Source: RGIG5472 sp051867615 (GTDB taxonomy: Bacteria; Bacillota; Clostridia; Oscillospirales; Oscillospiraceae). Taken from it: a stretch of DNA of 64,000 nt. This document shows, piece after piece, positions 1 through 9,606 of the stretch. Both the position numbers and the translations under genes were made by a program. The notes below the pieces were generated by a model that searched no databases, was not told the origin of the DNA, and saw only the letters and a program-made list of their open reading frames with translations. Location: the NCBI GenBank assembly GCA_051867615.1, contig JBJDYU010000018.1:1-64000 (forward strand), in the 5' to 3' direction. Position 1 is the first letter of the stretch, and each line of letters begins with the position of its first letter.

Positions 1-7
1 TGCGCTG

Positions 8-42
8 AAAACCCGGTTGCCGCCTAATGTGCAACCGGGTTT
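8..42. repeat. Hairpin at window start
   Basis: Perfect 10-bp arms ACCCGGTTGC (11-20) and GCAACCGGGT (31-40) flank a 10-nt loop, with two extra A-T pairs. The T tract on the plus side is short (TTTC), so it is either a weak terminator or the tail of a gene lying before the window. No gene end is visible to decide this. Confidence 0.45.
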
Positions 43-55
43 CTCGACAGGCTGA

Positions 56-90
56 CGCGCCGTCCGCTTTGCGGACGGCGCGCTTTTTTT
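56..90 (+). terminator. Rho-independent terminator
   Basis: A 12-bp GC-rich stem (56-67 with 71-82) closed by a TTT loop is followed by a run of seven T (84-90). This is a strong plus-strand intrinsic terminator and probably ends a gene located before the window. The loop core CCGCTTTGCGG recurs in two other intergenic hairpins of this window. Confidence 0.8.
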
Positions 91-120
91 ATCTTCTCCC
101 GCCGCTGCGGGCAAAAAGGC

Positions 121-160
121 AAAAAATTTCCCCCCATCCGCTCCAACGGCGAATGGGGGG
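121..160 (-). terminator. Terminator of the ncRNA candidate
   Basis: On the minus strand an arm of GCCCCCCAT type pairs with ATGGGGGG (plus 130-141 with 149-160) and is followed by AAATTTTTT. The T run reads only on the minus strand, which fixes the direction of the transcript. Confidence 0.75.
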
Positions 161-453
161 CTCAATCATTGATCGGATTGTCCAATGGTCTGTACCTCCA
201 CTTTCTGCAATCTATCCTGCCGGTCGTTCGAAGCCCTGGCTGCACGGAAACGCATTGGTCGCCAATCCCTAAAACATCAAGTACACGCAGACTGTTCGTT
301 CCGGCTGTCTGCCGGAGGATGCTCGTGTGGCTCATCACAGTGAGGGATGTTTCGTCTTTGGACGTCCGGCCGCGCATAGGACCTGATCCCGGCTGGAGAA
401 GGAATCCCAAATCTTCTGTACTCGTCAGCACGGAGGATTCGGTGCTTCCTTGT
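121..453 (-). ncRNA. Candidate structured noncoding RNA, family not recognised
   Basis: About 330 nt on the minus strand lie between a promoter-like sequence (460-488) and a strong intrinsic terminator (130-160, followed on the minus strand by an A/T stretch ending in six T). No reading frame has a convincing ribosome binding site, and the one minus frame across it (162-431) starts with GTG without a Shine-Dalgarno. The RNA can form internal hairpins: TCCGGC-AGACA-GCCGGA (plus 300-316) and ATTGG-CGA-CCAAT (plus 252-264). Base composition is visibly less GC-rich than the neighbouring coding DNA. I looked for the conserved cores of RNase P RNA, tmRNA (including an encoded CCA end) and SRP RNA and did not find them. 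An unassigned regulatory or housekeeping RNA is the simplest reading. Confidence 0.5.
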
Positions 454-459
454 GTCTAT

Positions 460-488
460 AACTTACAATACCTCCTGCGCTTTGTCAA
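460..488 (-). promoter_or_regulatory. Promoter of the ncRNA candidate
   Basis: On the minus strand a perfect -35 TTGACA (plus 483-488) is followed after 17 nt by TAAGTT (plus 460-465), a weak -10, with TATAG just beyond it. There is no coding sequence between it and the terminator at 121-160. Confidence 0.5.
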
Positions 489-564
489 GCGTTTTTGTGC
501 AACTTTTCCGTTTTTAACAACCGCGTGTCCGCCGTTTATGGCGTTTTGCACAAGGCGGGGGGGT

Positions 565-596
565 AAAAGACGGAGCCGGCGGATACCGCCGGCTCC
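565..596 (-). terminator. Terminator downstream of nadE
   Basis: Perfect 11-bp arms GGAGCCGGCGG and CCGCCGGCTCC (572-582, 586-596) sit 7 nt after the nadE stop codon and are followed on the minus strand by TCTTTT. Confidence 0.7.
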
Positions 597-602
597 ACTT
601 CT

Positions 603-1385
603 TCACTTCTCCCGATAGAAGCCCGCCGTATCCGGCAGGGCCATGGGCAGGCCGTTGTGGTACATGGGAATGGTCTCGAATTTGAAGCGGCTGGCGCGGT
701 GCAGGCGGTCGATCTTGGCCTTGACCTCCGCGTCCTCGCAGACGCCCGTGCGCACATACTCGTTCACCGCGTGATAGGAAAAGCCCAGATTGTCCTCGTC
801 CGTCAGGCCGGTGAGACCGTCGGAGGGCGGCTTGATGAGGAAGCGCTCCGGCAGGCCCAGCTCCCGGCCCAGTGCCACCACCTCCTCCGTGGTGTACATC
901 CCCAGAGGGGAGAAGGCTCCGGCGCTGTCGCCGTAGATGGTGCAGTAGCCCACCCAGTCCTCGCTGAGGTTGGAGGTATTGATGACGATGCCCTTATCCT
1001 CGCTCTGGGCGATGGCGTACAGCGTCACCATCCGCATACGGGAGGGCAGGTTCACCCGGGTCTGGCGGCTGATGTCCAGCCCGAGACGCTCCATCTCGTG
1101 CAGGACGCCGTCCGTCCCCTCCTTGATGTTGAACACATGGTGGCGGAGGCCCAGCTCGGCCACCAGACCGCGGCTGTAGTCGATATCGCTCTGCTCACCG
1201 TTGGGCATGAGGACGCCCAGCACGTTTTCCCTGCCGTAGGCCGCCACGGACAGGGCCGCCACCACGGAGCTGTCCTTGCCTCCGGAGATGCCGATGACCG
1301 CGGTCTTGCCGCCGCAGGCCTTCATCTGCTCGCGCATCCAGTCGAGCAGGCCCGGCAGCTGCTGCTTCGCGTCAAATTGGTACAT
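603..1385 (-). CDS. nadE: NAD+ synthetase, ammonia-dependent type
   Basis: Catalyses the last step of NAD synthesis: deamido-NAD is adenylylated with ATP and amidated in the cytoplasm. The 260-residue protein is a single synthetase domain without the N-terminal nitrilase of glutamine-dependent enzymes, so ammonia is the expected nitrogen donor. The PP-loop SGGKDSS is at residues 34-40. The deamido-NAD and ATP-binding segments RMRMVTLYAIAQ (about 115-127) and PPSDGLTGLTDEDNLG (about 186-201) are present. A GGAGG ribosome site precedes the ATG by 7 nt. The gene stands alone, bounded by its own terminator at 565-596. The length is usual for the ammonia-dependent family. Confidence 0.93.
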   Translation of the reverse strand: MYQFDAKQQLPGLLDWMREQMKACGGKTAVIGISGGKDSSVVAALSVAAYGRENVLGVLMPNGEQSDIDYSRGLVAELGLRHHVFNIKEGTDGVLHEMERLGLDISRQTRVNLPSRMRMVTLYAIAQSEDKGIVINTSNLSEDWVGYCTIYGDSAGAFSPLGMYTTEEVVALGRELGLPERFLIKPPSDGLTGLTDEDNLGFSYHAVNEYVRTGVCEDAEVKAKIDRLHRASRFKFETIPMYHNGLPMALPDTAGFYREK

Positions 1386-1481
1386 GGTCTTTCCTCCCTC
1401 TCTTTTGTTTTTCCTATCTTACCCCAAACTCCCGGGAAATGCAACGCCGGATAGGGAAGAGGCCGCGGTTTTTTTGCCCGT

Positions 1482-1519
1482 ACAGCAAAGCCCCGCCGCA
1501 AGCGGCGGGGCTTTGCTGT
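1482..1519. repeat. Long perfect hairpin followed by TG-rich tract
   Basis: Perfect 18-bp arms (1482-1499 and 1502-1519) are separated by AA. The plus side runs into a low-complexity tract of TGTTGTG units to about 1540. There is no clean T run on either strand, so it may be a processed or bidirectional terminator between nadE and rnhA. The rest of 1386-1665 shows no gene. Confidence 0.6.
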
Positions 1520-1668
1520 TGTGTGTTGTGTGTTGTGTGTAGAGAAAGGGAGAGAATACAGCGGGGGTTGCCCCCATCGCTGATTGTATCTTACAGGAGA
1601 AATGCGGCAAAACTGTGGCGGCGGTGTAAATAAACTGTGAATGTTCCTCAAAAAAGCGGCTCTGTCAC

Positions 1669-1932
1669 AGGAACTTCCGGCTCTCCGCCACCGCCAGCGC
1701 GTCGCAGCGCTCGTTCTCCGGATGCTCCGCGCGGGTGTCCCATCCGGCGGGGCCGGATGGGAGCCCTGATACAAACCAACCGGGCAGGCAAAGCCCGCCC
1801 GGTTCAAGGTTTTGCTGCGCAAAACGCTTGGCGCCGCTGCCGCGGCGGCAGGCCACGCGTCTCCGTCAGAGGAACTTCCGGCTCTCCGCCACCGCCAGCG
1901 CGTCGCAGCGCTCGTTCTCCGGATGCTCCGCG
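1669..1932. repeat. Direct duplication of the rnhA 3' end flanking a hairpin-rich insert
   Basis: Bases 1669-1731 repeat bases 1870-1932 exactly (63 bp, offset 201). Both copies carry the last 21 codons of rnhA, and both have the minus-strand TGA stop just outside the identical core (1665-1667 and 1866-1868). The intervening 1733-1865 contains three hairpins: CCCATCCGG/CCGGATGGG (1739-1761), AACCGGGC/GCCCGGTT (about 1779-1804) and TTTTGC/GCAAAA. The downstream copy is a gene fragment: it still has an open minus frame that runs from about 1856 to the same C-terminal peptide. It could come from a slipped duplication with an insert, or from a small element that copied its flank. Confidence 0.85.
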
Positions 1933-2303
1933 TGGCCTTTGACCCAGCGAAGCTGCACCCGATGATATTGCAGCAGCGGCAGCAGCTTCTCCCAGAGGTC
2001 CACGTTCAGCGCGGGCTTTTTGTCGCTCTTGACCCAGCCCTTCTTCTTCCAGCCGTAGACCCAGCCCTTTTCGATGGCGTCCACCACATACCTCGAATCC
2101 GAGTACAGCGTCACGGCGCAAGGCTCCTTCAGCGCCGAGAGGGCGGCGATGACCGCCGTCAGCTCCATACGGTTGTTGGTGGTCTCCTGCTCACCGCCGG
2201 ACAGCTCCTTTTCCGCGCCGCCGTAGCGCAATATGGCCCCCCAGCCTCCCGGCCCGGGATTGCCGCTGCACGCGCCGTCGGTAAAAATCGTCACTTCTTT
2301 CAT
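1866..2303 (-). CDS. rnhA: Ribonuclease HI
   Basis: Cleaves the RNA strand of RNA-DNA hybrids (R-loops, primer remnants). Counted from the Met at 2303 the protein is 145 residues and keeps the full catalytic set at D9, E47, D69, H124 and D134, one residue off the E. coli numbering. The glycine-rich start TDGACSGNPGPGGWG and the basic handle region around 81-96 are also present. An AAGGAAG ribosome site lies 9 nt before this ATG. The reading frame stays open upstream for 69 further codons to an ATG at 2510 that has its own promoter and ribosome site (see the next entry). Two forms may therefore be made. The last 21 codons are duplicated downstream at 1669-1731. Confidence 0.9.
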   Translation of the reverse strand: MKEVTIFTDGACSGNPGPGGWGAILRYGGAEKELSGGEQETTNNRMELTAVIAALSALKEPCAVTLYSDSRYVVDAIEKGWVYGWKKKGWVKSDKKPALNVDLWEKLLPLLQYHRVQLRWVKGHAEHPENERCDALAVAESRKFL

Positions 2304-2510
2304 GCGTCTTTTCTTCCTTTTCAAAATCAGCGCCCTGACCCGCTTCCATGTCCACTCGCACATGGCGCAAACGGTACCGGCATACGTATAGACAATCTTC
2401 GCTGCCGCCCTTGGCTCAAAGAGGCAGACAAGACACGCGTACCAAAAGGGAATGACAACGAATATCATGAGCAACGCGCTGGCGAGGAACGAAAGGATAT
2501 CTTTCAGCAT
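2304..2510 (-). other. In-frame N-terminal membrane extension of RNase HI
   Basis: This is 69 codons in frame with rnhA and without a stop. It encodes a strongly hydrophobic stretch (about residues 5-31 of the extension) followed by a basic segment ending KRKKRR directly before the RNase HI Met. The ATG at 2510 has an AAGGTGG ribosome site and an extended -10 promoter 14-20 bp upstream. Initiation here would give a 214-residue, membrane-anchored RNase HI, while initiation at 2303 gives the soluble enzyme. The alternative is a leader peptide that merely happens to be in frame. Confidence 0.5.
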
Positions 2511-2533
2511 AATACCACCTTTTAAGTGGTATT
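2511..2533. promoter_or_regulatory. Palindromic operator 1 overlapping the rnhA start
   Basis: Perfect arms AATACCAC (2511-2518) and GTGGTATT (2526-2533) are separated by 7 nt. The site covers the expected minus-strand transcription start (about 2524) and the ribosome site of the long rnhA form. Its half-site AAGTGGTA also occurs in operator 2. A divergent XRE-type regulator is encoded next door. Confidence 0.65.
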
Positions 2534-2539
2534 ATAACA
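2531..2539 (-). promoter_or_regulatory. Extended -10 promoter of the long rnhA form
   Basis: On the minus strand TGTTATAAT gives a perfect -10 TATAAT (plus 2531-2536) with the TGn extension. No good -35 is seen 16-18 nt upstream. Transcription would start about 14 nt before the ATG at 2510, leaving almost no leader. Confidence 0.6.
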
Positions 2540-2566
2540 TACTCCATTTTATTTTGCACCTTAAAA

Positions 2567-2581
2567 AGTGGTAAATACCAT
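2567..2581. promoter_or_regulatory. Palindromic operator 2
   Basis: TGGTA-AA-TACCA (2569-2580) is a compact inverted repeat that shares the half-site AAGTGGTA with operator 1 about 40 bp away. It lies between the divergent rnhA and regulator promoters. Confidence 0.55.
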
Positions 2582-2639
2582 TTTTAACGTTGCTCATTTC
2601 CCATATGCTTTTGAGTACAATACACTCAAGGTGATAAAA

Positions 2640-2876
2640 ATGGATATTCGGCACTATGATGTGTGGGTCAAAATCGGACTCAATATCTTGCACTATCGAA
2701 AAGAACAGCGTCTGACACAGGAACAGCTTGCAGACCTTTGCGGTGAGAGCGGCATCAGCCGCAATCACATCCAGCGGGTGGAAAGCGGTGCTGCGGGTTG
2801 CAGCGTCGATACGCTGATCGACATAGCGGCGGCTCTGCGGGTCCCGCTGTATAAACTGTTTGAATTCAAAGAATGA
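2640..2876 (+). CDS. XRE/Cro-type HTH transcriptional regulator
   Basis: The product is a 78-residue single-domain DNA-binding protein. The helix-turn-helix covers about residues 10-70, with LTQEQLADLCGESGIS as the first helices and RNHIQRVESG as the recognition region. No effector domain is attached. The start at 2640 is preferred because an AAGGTGAT ribosome site sits a few bases upstream; an earlier in-frame ATG at 2568 has none. A TACAAT -10 lies at about 2616-2621. The gene is divergent from the long rnhA form across two related palindromes (2511-2533, 2567-2581), so autoregulation and control of rnhA is the natural inference. Its stop codon lies inside the terminator palindrome. Confidence 0.85.
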   Translation: MDIRHYDVWVKIGLNILHYRKEQRLTQEQLADLCGESGISRNHIQRVESGAAGCSVDTLIDIAAALRVPLYKLFEFKE

Positions 2877-2906
2877 GCGCACAGGCCTGTGCGCTCATTC
2901 TTTTTT
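2871..2906 (+). terminator. Terminator of the XRE regulator
   Basis: A perfect 30-bp palindrome (15-bp arms, 2871-2900) contains the regulator stop codon and is followed by six T. It also separates this gene from the convergent SHOCT gene. Confidence 0.85.
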
Positions 2907-2929
2907 CTGTTCCGCCTGTGACTGCTTCA

Positions 2930-3388
2930 TCACAGCTCGCTTAATATCTCCCGCCGCTTGGCCTGGTACTCCTCCTCCGTGATGAGGCCGGAGCTTTTCA
3001 GCGTTTCCAGCTGCTCCATGCGGGCCTTGGCATTGAAGGAAACGTCCCTCGCGGGGCGCTCCGCTTCCTCCCGCGCCGCTTCGTCCACCTCGTCCATCAG
3101 GCCCACAATGGTCTCGCCCTCCACATCGGTCTCCACGTCATAGCCCACCCGTTGGGCGAAGCCGTTTTTGCCGATGGCAAGCCTTATGCCGTTGACGGCG
3201 AAGAAAAGGCCGCCCGCGAGAAAGGGCAGGGAAAAGAGGAAATTCATGGGCATGATCTGCGTCACCGCGATGGCGGTGAACACAATGCCGAACACGGCGT
3301 GGACCACGCCCATGCCGCGCTGGGCGGCACGGGCGGCTCCGGTGGGCTGGGACTGGACGGTGATCCGTCCCCGTCTGTGTCTGCTCAT
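2930..3388 (-). CDS. SHOCT domain membrane protein
   Basis: A 152-residue protein of unknown function. After a basic N-terminus there are two adjacent membrane segments (about 27-46 and 50-72). A soluble acidic linker follows, then a C-terminal SHOCT motif (about 122-152, with the typical LETLKSSGLITEEEYQAKR pattern). SHOCT is a short oligomerisation-type motif often found at protein ends; the sequence gives no enzymatic clue. It lies 33 bp downstream of gyrA on the same strand and may be transcribed with it. The ATG choice is simple because the N-terminus is short and basic. Confidence 0.8.
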   Translation of the reverse strand: MSRHRRGRITVQSQPTGAARAAQRGMGVVHAVFGIVFTAIAVTQIMPMNFLFSLPFLAGGLFFAVNGIRLAIGKNGFAQRVGYDVETDVEGETIVGLMDEVDEAAREEAERPARDVSFNAKARMEQLETLKSSGLITEEEYQAKRREILSEL

Positions 3389-3421
3389 GGCGTCAATACT
3401 CCTTTTTCAGCGCAAAGGGGT

Positions 3422-5926
<2,505 letters not shown>

Positions 5927-5940
5927 CTTGCGTCACCTCC

Positions 5941-7896
5941 TTAAAAGTCCAGATTCACCGCGTACTGGGCGTTCTTCTCGATCCATTCCTTCCGCGGCTC
6001 CACTTCCTCGCCCATGAGGACGGTGAAGATCCGGTCCGCGGCCACGGCGTCCTCCAGCGTGATGCGCCGCAGCGACCGCTTTTCCGGGTCCATGGTGGTC
6101 TCCCACAGCTCATGGGGGTCCATCTCGCCGAGGCCCTTGAAGCGGTTGATCTCCACCTTCACGTTGGGGTTGTCCCCGCGCAGCTCGGCGGAAATCCTGT
6201 CCCGCTCGGCGTCGTCATAGGCCACCCGCACGGTCTTGCCCCGGGTGAGCTTGTACAGCGGCGGCACGGCGGAGTAGACATAGCCCCGCTCGATGAGGGG
6301 CCTCATATAGCGGAAGAAGAAGGTCAGCAGCAGCGTCCGGATGTGCGCGCCGTCCACATCGGCATCCGCCATAATGATGATCTTGTGATAGCGGAGCTTC
6401 TCGATGTTGAACTCGTCCCCGATACCCGCGCCCAGGGCCAGGATCATGGGATAGAGCTTGTCGTTGCCGTAAATTTTGTCCGCCCGGGCCTTTTCCACGT
6501 TCAGCATCTTGCCCCACATGGACAAAATGGCCTGGAAGCGGGAGTCACGGCCCTGAATGGCGGATCCGGCGGCGGAGTCGCCCTCGACGATGTAAATTTC
6601 GCAGAGAGACGGGTCCCGCTCGTTGCAGTCCTGCAGCTTATCCGGCATCTGCCCGGACTCAAGGCCCGTCTTGCGCCGGACGGATTCCCGGGCCTTCCGG
6701 GCGGCTTCCCGGGCGCGGGAGGCGGTCATGGCCTTGTCCAGGATCATGCGGGCCGTCTGGGGATTTTCCTCGAAATAGGTCTCCAGCTTCTCGCTGATGA
6801 TGCCGTCCACCAGCGTCCGCATGGAGGCGTTGCCGAGCTTCGCCTTGGTCTGGCCCTCGAACTGAGCCTCCGTCAGCTTCACGCTGATGACTGCGGTGAT
6901 GCCCTCCCGGCAGTCCTCGCCCTGCACCTTGTCGTCGTTCTTCAGAATGCCGGCCTTGGCGCCGTAATTGTTCAGCACCCGCGTCAGCGCCGTCTTGAAG
7001 CCCGTCTCGTGCATACCGCCCTCAGGGGTATGGATGTTGTTGGCAAAGGAGACGATGTTCTCCTGATAGCCATCGTTATACTGGATGGCGACCTCCGCCA
7101 TGGAGTCGCTCCTGCTGCCGCTCATGTAGATGACGTCTCCGTGCAGGGGGGTCTTGTTCTGGTTGAGGTAGGAGACGTACTCCCGGATGCCGCCGGCGTA
7201 GCACATGGAGTCCATGCGGTCCTCCTCCGGCTTTGCGGCGCTGTCCTGCCGCTCATCCCGGATGGTGATGTGCAGTCCCGCGTTCAGAAACGCCTGCTCC
7301 CGCATACGGGTGTGCAGCGTCTCATAGTCGTACACGACGGAGTCGAACATCTCCTTATCGGGCAGGAAGGTGACGGTGGTGCCGGTATGGTCCGTCTCGC
7401 CCACCACGCGCATCTCCTCCACGATGTGGCCCCGGGAGAACTTCATCTGATGGATCCTGCCCTCCTTGTGGACCTGAACCACCAGCCACTCGGACAGGGC
7501 GTTTACCACGGAAGCGCCCACGCCGTGCAGACCGCCGGAGACCTTGTAGCCCCCGCCGCCGAACTTGCCGCCCGCGTGCAGCACCGTAAAGACCACTTCC
7601 AGCGCCGGACGGCCGGTCTGCTGCTGGATGTCCACGGGGATGCCGCGGCCGTTGTCCGTCACGGTGACGCTGTTTCCCTCGTTGATGGTGACGGTGATCT
7701 CCGTGCAGAAGCCCGCCAGGGCCTCGTCGATGGAGTTGTCCACGATCTCATAGACCAGATGGTGCAGGCCGCTGGAGGACGTGGAGCCGATATACATACC
7801 GGGGCGCTTGCGGACCGCTTCCAGTCCCTCCAGCACCTGAATTTCCGAGGCGTTGTACTCCTCCTGCACGGTCAGGTTGTTTTCCAAATCAGACAT
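5941..7896 (-). CDS. gyrB: DNA gyrase subunit B
   Basis: The ATPase subunit of gyrase. The 651-residue protein has the GHKL ATPase (VDNSIDEAL, DNGRGIPVD, GGLHGVGASVVNAL), the transducer domain, and the TOPRIM motifs EGDSAAG and DADVDGAHI. It ends in the short C-terminal GyrA-interaction segment of Firmicutes gyrases. A GGAGGAGAT-type ribosome site precedes the ATG. It is the penultimate gene of the origin cluster, directly upstream of gyrA, with a 114-bp gap to remB that contains GC-rich hairpins. Confidence 0.97.
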   Translation of the reverse strand: MSDLENNLTVQEEYNASEIQVLEGLEAVRKRPGMYIGSTSSSGLHHLVYEIVDNSIDEALAGFCTEITVTINEGNSVTVTDNGRGIPVDIQQQTGRPALEVVFTVLHAGGKFGGGGYKVSGGLHGVGASVVNALSEWLVVQVHKEGRIHQMKFSRGHIVEEMRVVGETDHTGTTVTFLPDKEMFDSVVYDYETLHTRMREQAFLNAGLHITIRDERQDSAAKPEEDRMDSMCYAGGIREYVSYLNQNKTPLHGDVIYMSGSRSDSMAEVAIQYNDGYQENIVSFANNIHTPEGGMHETGFKTALTRVLNNYGAKAGILKNDDKVQGEDCREGITAVISVKLTEAQFEGQTKAKLGNASMRTLVDGIISEKLETYFEENPQTARMILDKAMTASRAREAARKARESVRRKTGLESGQMPDKLQDCNERDPSLCEIYIVEGDSAAGSAIQGRDSRFQAILSMWGKMLNVEKARADKIYGNDKLYPMILALGAGIGDEFNIEKLRYHKIIIMADADVDGAHIRTLLLTFFFRYMRPLIERGYVYSAVPPLYKLTRGKTVRVAYDDAERDRISAELRGDNPNVKVEINRFKGLGEMDPHELWETTMDPEKRSLRRITLEDAVAADRIFTVLMGEEVEPRKEWIEKNAQYAVNLDF

Positions 7897-8010
7897 AGGG
7901 GATCTCCTCCTTGTTTTCTGCCGCTTTTCGCGGCGGCGCGCCCATGGCGCCTATGGGAAGCCGCGCGGCTTCCGTATCGTCCCGGAAAATGGGACGGCCT
8001 TTAGTATGTT

Positions 8011-8277
8011 TTATTCGCTCAGCGGCCCCTGCTCCACGCGCTTTTGCAGCGTCTGGGAGGAGAGCTGAGAGAGATACACGATCTGAGGGTGGTAGGGGTG
8101 GTCGCAGACCACAAAGGAGCGGGGGATATCGTCGCAGACGCTGATGACCACGCTCTGCTCCTCCGCGTTTCGCAGAAAGTCCCGCGTCCACTTGGAGTCC
8201 GAGGCGTTGTCCAGATCAAACACGCCGATGACCTCCTCGTAGGGGACCATGACGCTCTGCCCGAGATGCAGGTACAT
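8011..8277 (-). CDS. remB: RemB/YaaB-type DUF370 protein
   Basis: An 88-residue protein with the DUF370 start MYLHLGQSVMVPYEEVIGVFDLD, a family placed between recF and gyrB in most Firmicutes. In Bacillus subtilis the YaaB/RemB protein takes part in matrix-gene regulation; the role here is inferred only from that family. No transmembrane segment or catalytic motif is visible. It starts 10 bp after recF, so it belongs to the dnaA-dnaN-recF transcription unit. Confidence 0.85.
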   Translation of the reverse strand: MYLHLGQSVMVPYEEVIGVFDLDNASDSKWTRDFLRNAEEQSVVISVCDDIPRSFVVCDHPYHPQIVYLSQLSSQTLQKRVEQGPLSE

Positions 8278-8287
8278 AGCTTTCTCC

Positions 8288-9391
8288 TTATAAAATCTTT
8301 CCGTCCGCGATATGGAACACCTGCCCCGCGGGCAGGGCGCCCAGGCGGTCGTCCTCGCAGCAGGTGATAAACACCTGTCCGCCGCCGATGCGGCTGAGGA
8401 CGAATTCCTGCCGCCGCTGGTCCAGCTCGCTCAGCACGTCGTCCAGCAGCAGCACCGGGGCCTCTCCCAGCGTTTCGCGCATGATCTCCCGCTCCGCCAG
8501 TTTCAGCGCCAGAGCCGCCGTTCTGGTCTGGCCCTGCGAGCCGTAGCTTTTGGCGCTGCTGCCGTCGATCTCAATAACCAAATCGTCCTTGTGGGGGCCG
8601 GAGAGACAAAGCCGCGAGGCAAGCTCCGCTTTCGCGTGGTTCTCCTGATGTTCCCGCAGCCAGCCGTAGATCTCCGCGGGCGGCGCAAAGGGGTCCCGCA
8701 CGGCGCTGACCGTCTCATAGCGCAGCGTCAGCTTCTCCCGCCCGCCGGAGCATTCGCCGTGGGCCTCGGCGGCAAATTTCGAAAGCTTCTCGCAGTACCG
8801 CGCCCGGTAATGGATAAGCAGCGCGCCGCAGCGGGCCATGCCCTCGTTAAACTCCGGAAGCGTCCGCAGCAGGTCCGGCTTTTCCTCGCTGTCCCGCAGA
8901 ATGCGGGTCTTATGCTCATAGAGCCGGTGGTACTCAGAGAGGGCCTCGTCGTACCGGGGCAGGAGCTGCCGCAGCCCCTCATCCAGAAAGCGCCGCCGCT
9001 CCGCCGCGCCCGCCCGGATGAGCAGCAGATCCTCCGGACAGAAGTAGACCGTGCTCAGCACGCCGGAAAGCTCCGCCGCCTTTTTCACGGCGACCTTGTT
9101 CACCGTGATCTTCCGCCGGCGGGCCCGGCCGAACTCGATCTCCACCCGAAACTCCCGCTCCCGGCTCAGAAGCGTTCCCGCCGCCCTGCCGCTATCCGCG
9201 GAAAAGCGCAGCAGCTCCTTCTCGCTCCGCGTCCGGGGAGAGCGGCCGGAGGAGAGGTAGCACACCGCCTCCAGCAGATTCGTCTTGCCCTGGGCGTTCT
9301 CGCCATAGATGACGTTGCAGGAGGGATGAAAGGAGAAGCTTTCCGCGGCGTAGTTTCTGAAGTTTTGCAGCTCCAGCTTATCGATCCGCAT
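8288..9391 (-). CDS. recF: DNA replication and repair protein RecF
   Basis: A 367-residue SMC-like ATPase that loads RecA at gaps in duplex DNA. The Walker A motif GENAQGKT is near residues 30-37, and the Walker B/signature LLLDDVLSELD is close to the C-terminus. The start overlaps the end of the S4-domain gene by 14 bp, which implies translational coupling. Length and position match the standard origin cluster. Confidence 0.96.
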   Translation of the reverse strand: MRIDKLELQNFRNYAAESFSFHPSCNVIYGENAQGKTNLLEAVCYLSSGRSPRTRSEKELLRFSADSGRAAGTLLSREREFRVEIEFGRARRRKITVNKVAVKKAAELSGVLSTVYFCPEDLLLIRAGAAERRRFLDEGLRQLLPRYDEALSEYHRLYEHKTRILRDSEEKPDLLRTLPEFNEGMARCGALLIHYRARYCEKLSKFAAEAHGECSGGREKLTLRYETVSAVRDPFAPPAEIYGWLREHQENHAKAELASRLCLSGPHKDDLVIEIDGSSAKSYGSQGQTRTAALALKLAEREIMRETLGEAPVLLLDDVLSELDQRRQEFVLSRIGGGQVFITCCEDDRLGALPAGQVFHIADGKIL

Positions 9392-9596
9392 AGGCGACCG
9401 TGTACGTCTTCCCCCGCAGCTCCACCGTGTCGCCGGGGCGGATCTTCTTGCCCCGCATGAGGCAAATCTCGCCGTTGACGCGGACCTCGCCCTCCTGAAT
9501 CAGGAGCTTGGCTTCGCCGCCGGTGGAGACGAGGCTCGCGAACTTCAAAAGGTCCTGCAGCTTGATGAATTCCGTTGTGATGGAGACCTGTTCCAT
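9378..9596 (-). CDS. yaaA: S4-domain RNA-binding protein (YaaA type)
   Basis: This 72-residue protein is essentially one S4 RNA-binding domain (about residues 10-60, with LLQEG-type GGEAKLLIQEGEVRVNG). It is the small protein that lies between dnaN and recF in Firmicutes and is thought to act in ribosome assembly. It starts 10 bp after dnaN and its end overlaps recF by 14 bp. Confidence 0.9.
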   Translation of the reverse strand: MEQVSITTEFIKLQDLLKFASLVSTGGEAKLLIQEGEVRVNGEICLMRGKKIRPGDTVELRGKTYTVAYADR

Positions 9597-9606
9597 ACCC
9601 TTCTCC

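Noticed and set aside
200..300. TTCGAA within GGGCTTCGAACGACC as a tRNA T-arm
   Set aside because: The flanking bases do not form a T stem, and no acceptor, D or anticodon arm is found around it.
162..431. 89-codon minus-strand frame inside the ncRNA candidate
   Set aside because: GTG start without Shine-Dalgarno, no domain, and it coincides with hairpin-forming sequence between a promoter and terminator.
1665..1856. Small protein ending in the duplicated rnhA C-terminus
   Set aside because: Only the last 21 residues match RNase HI; the rest is translated hairpin spacer. Treated as a gene fragment.
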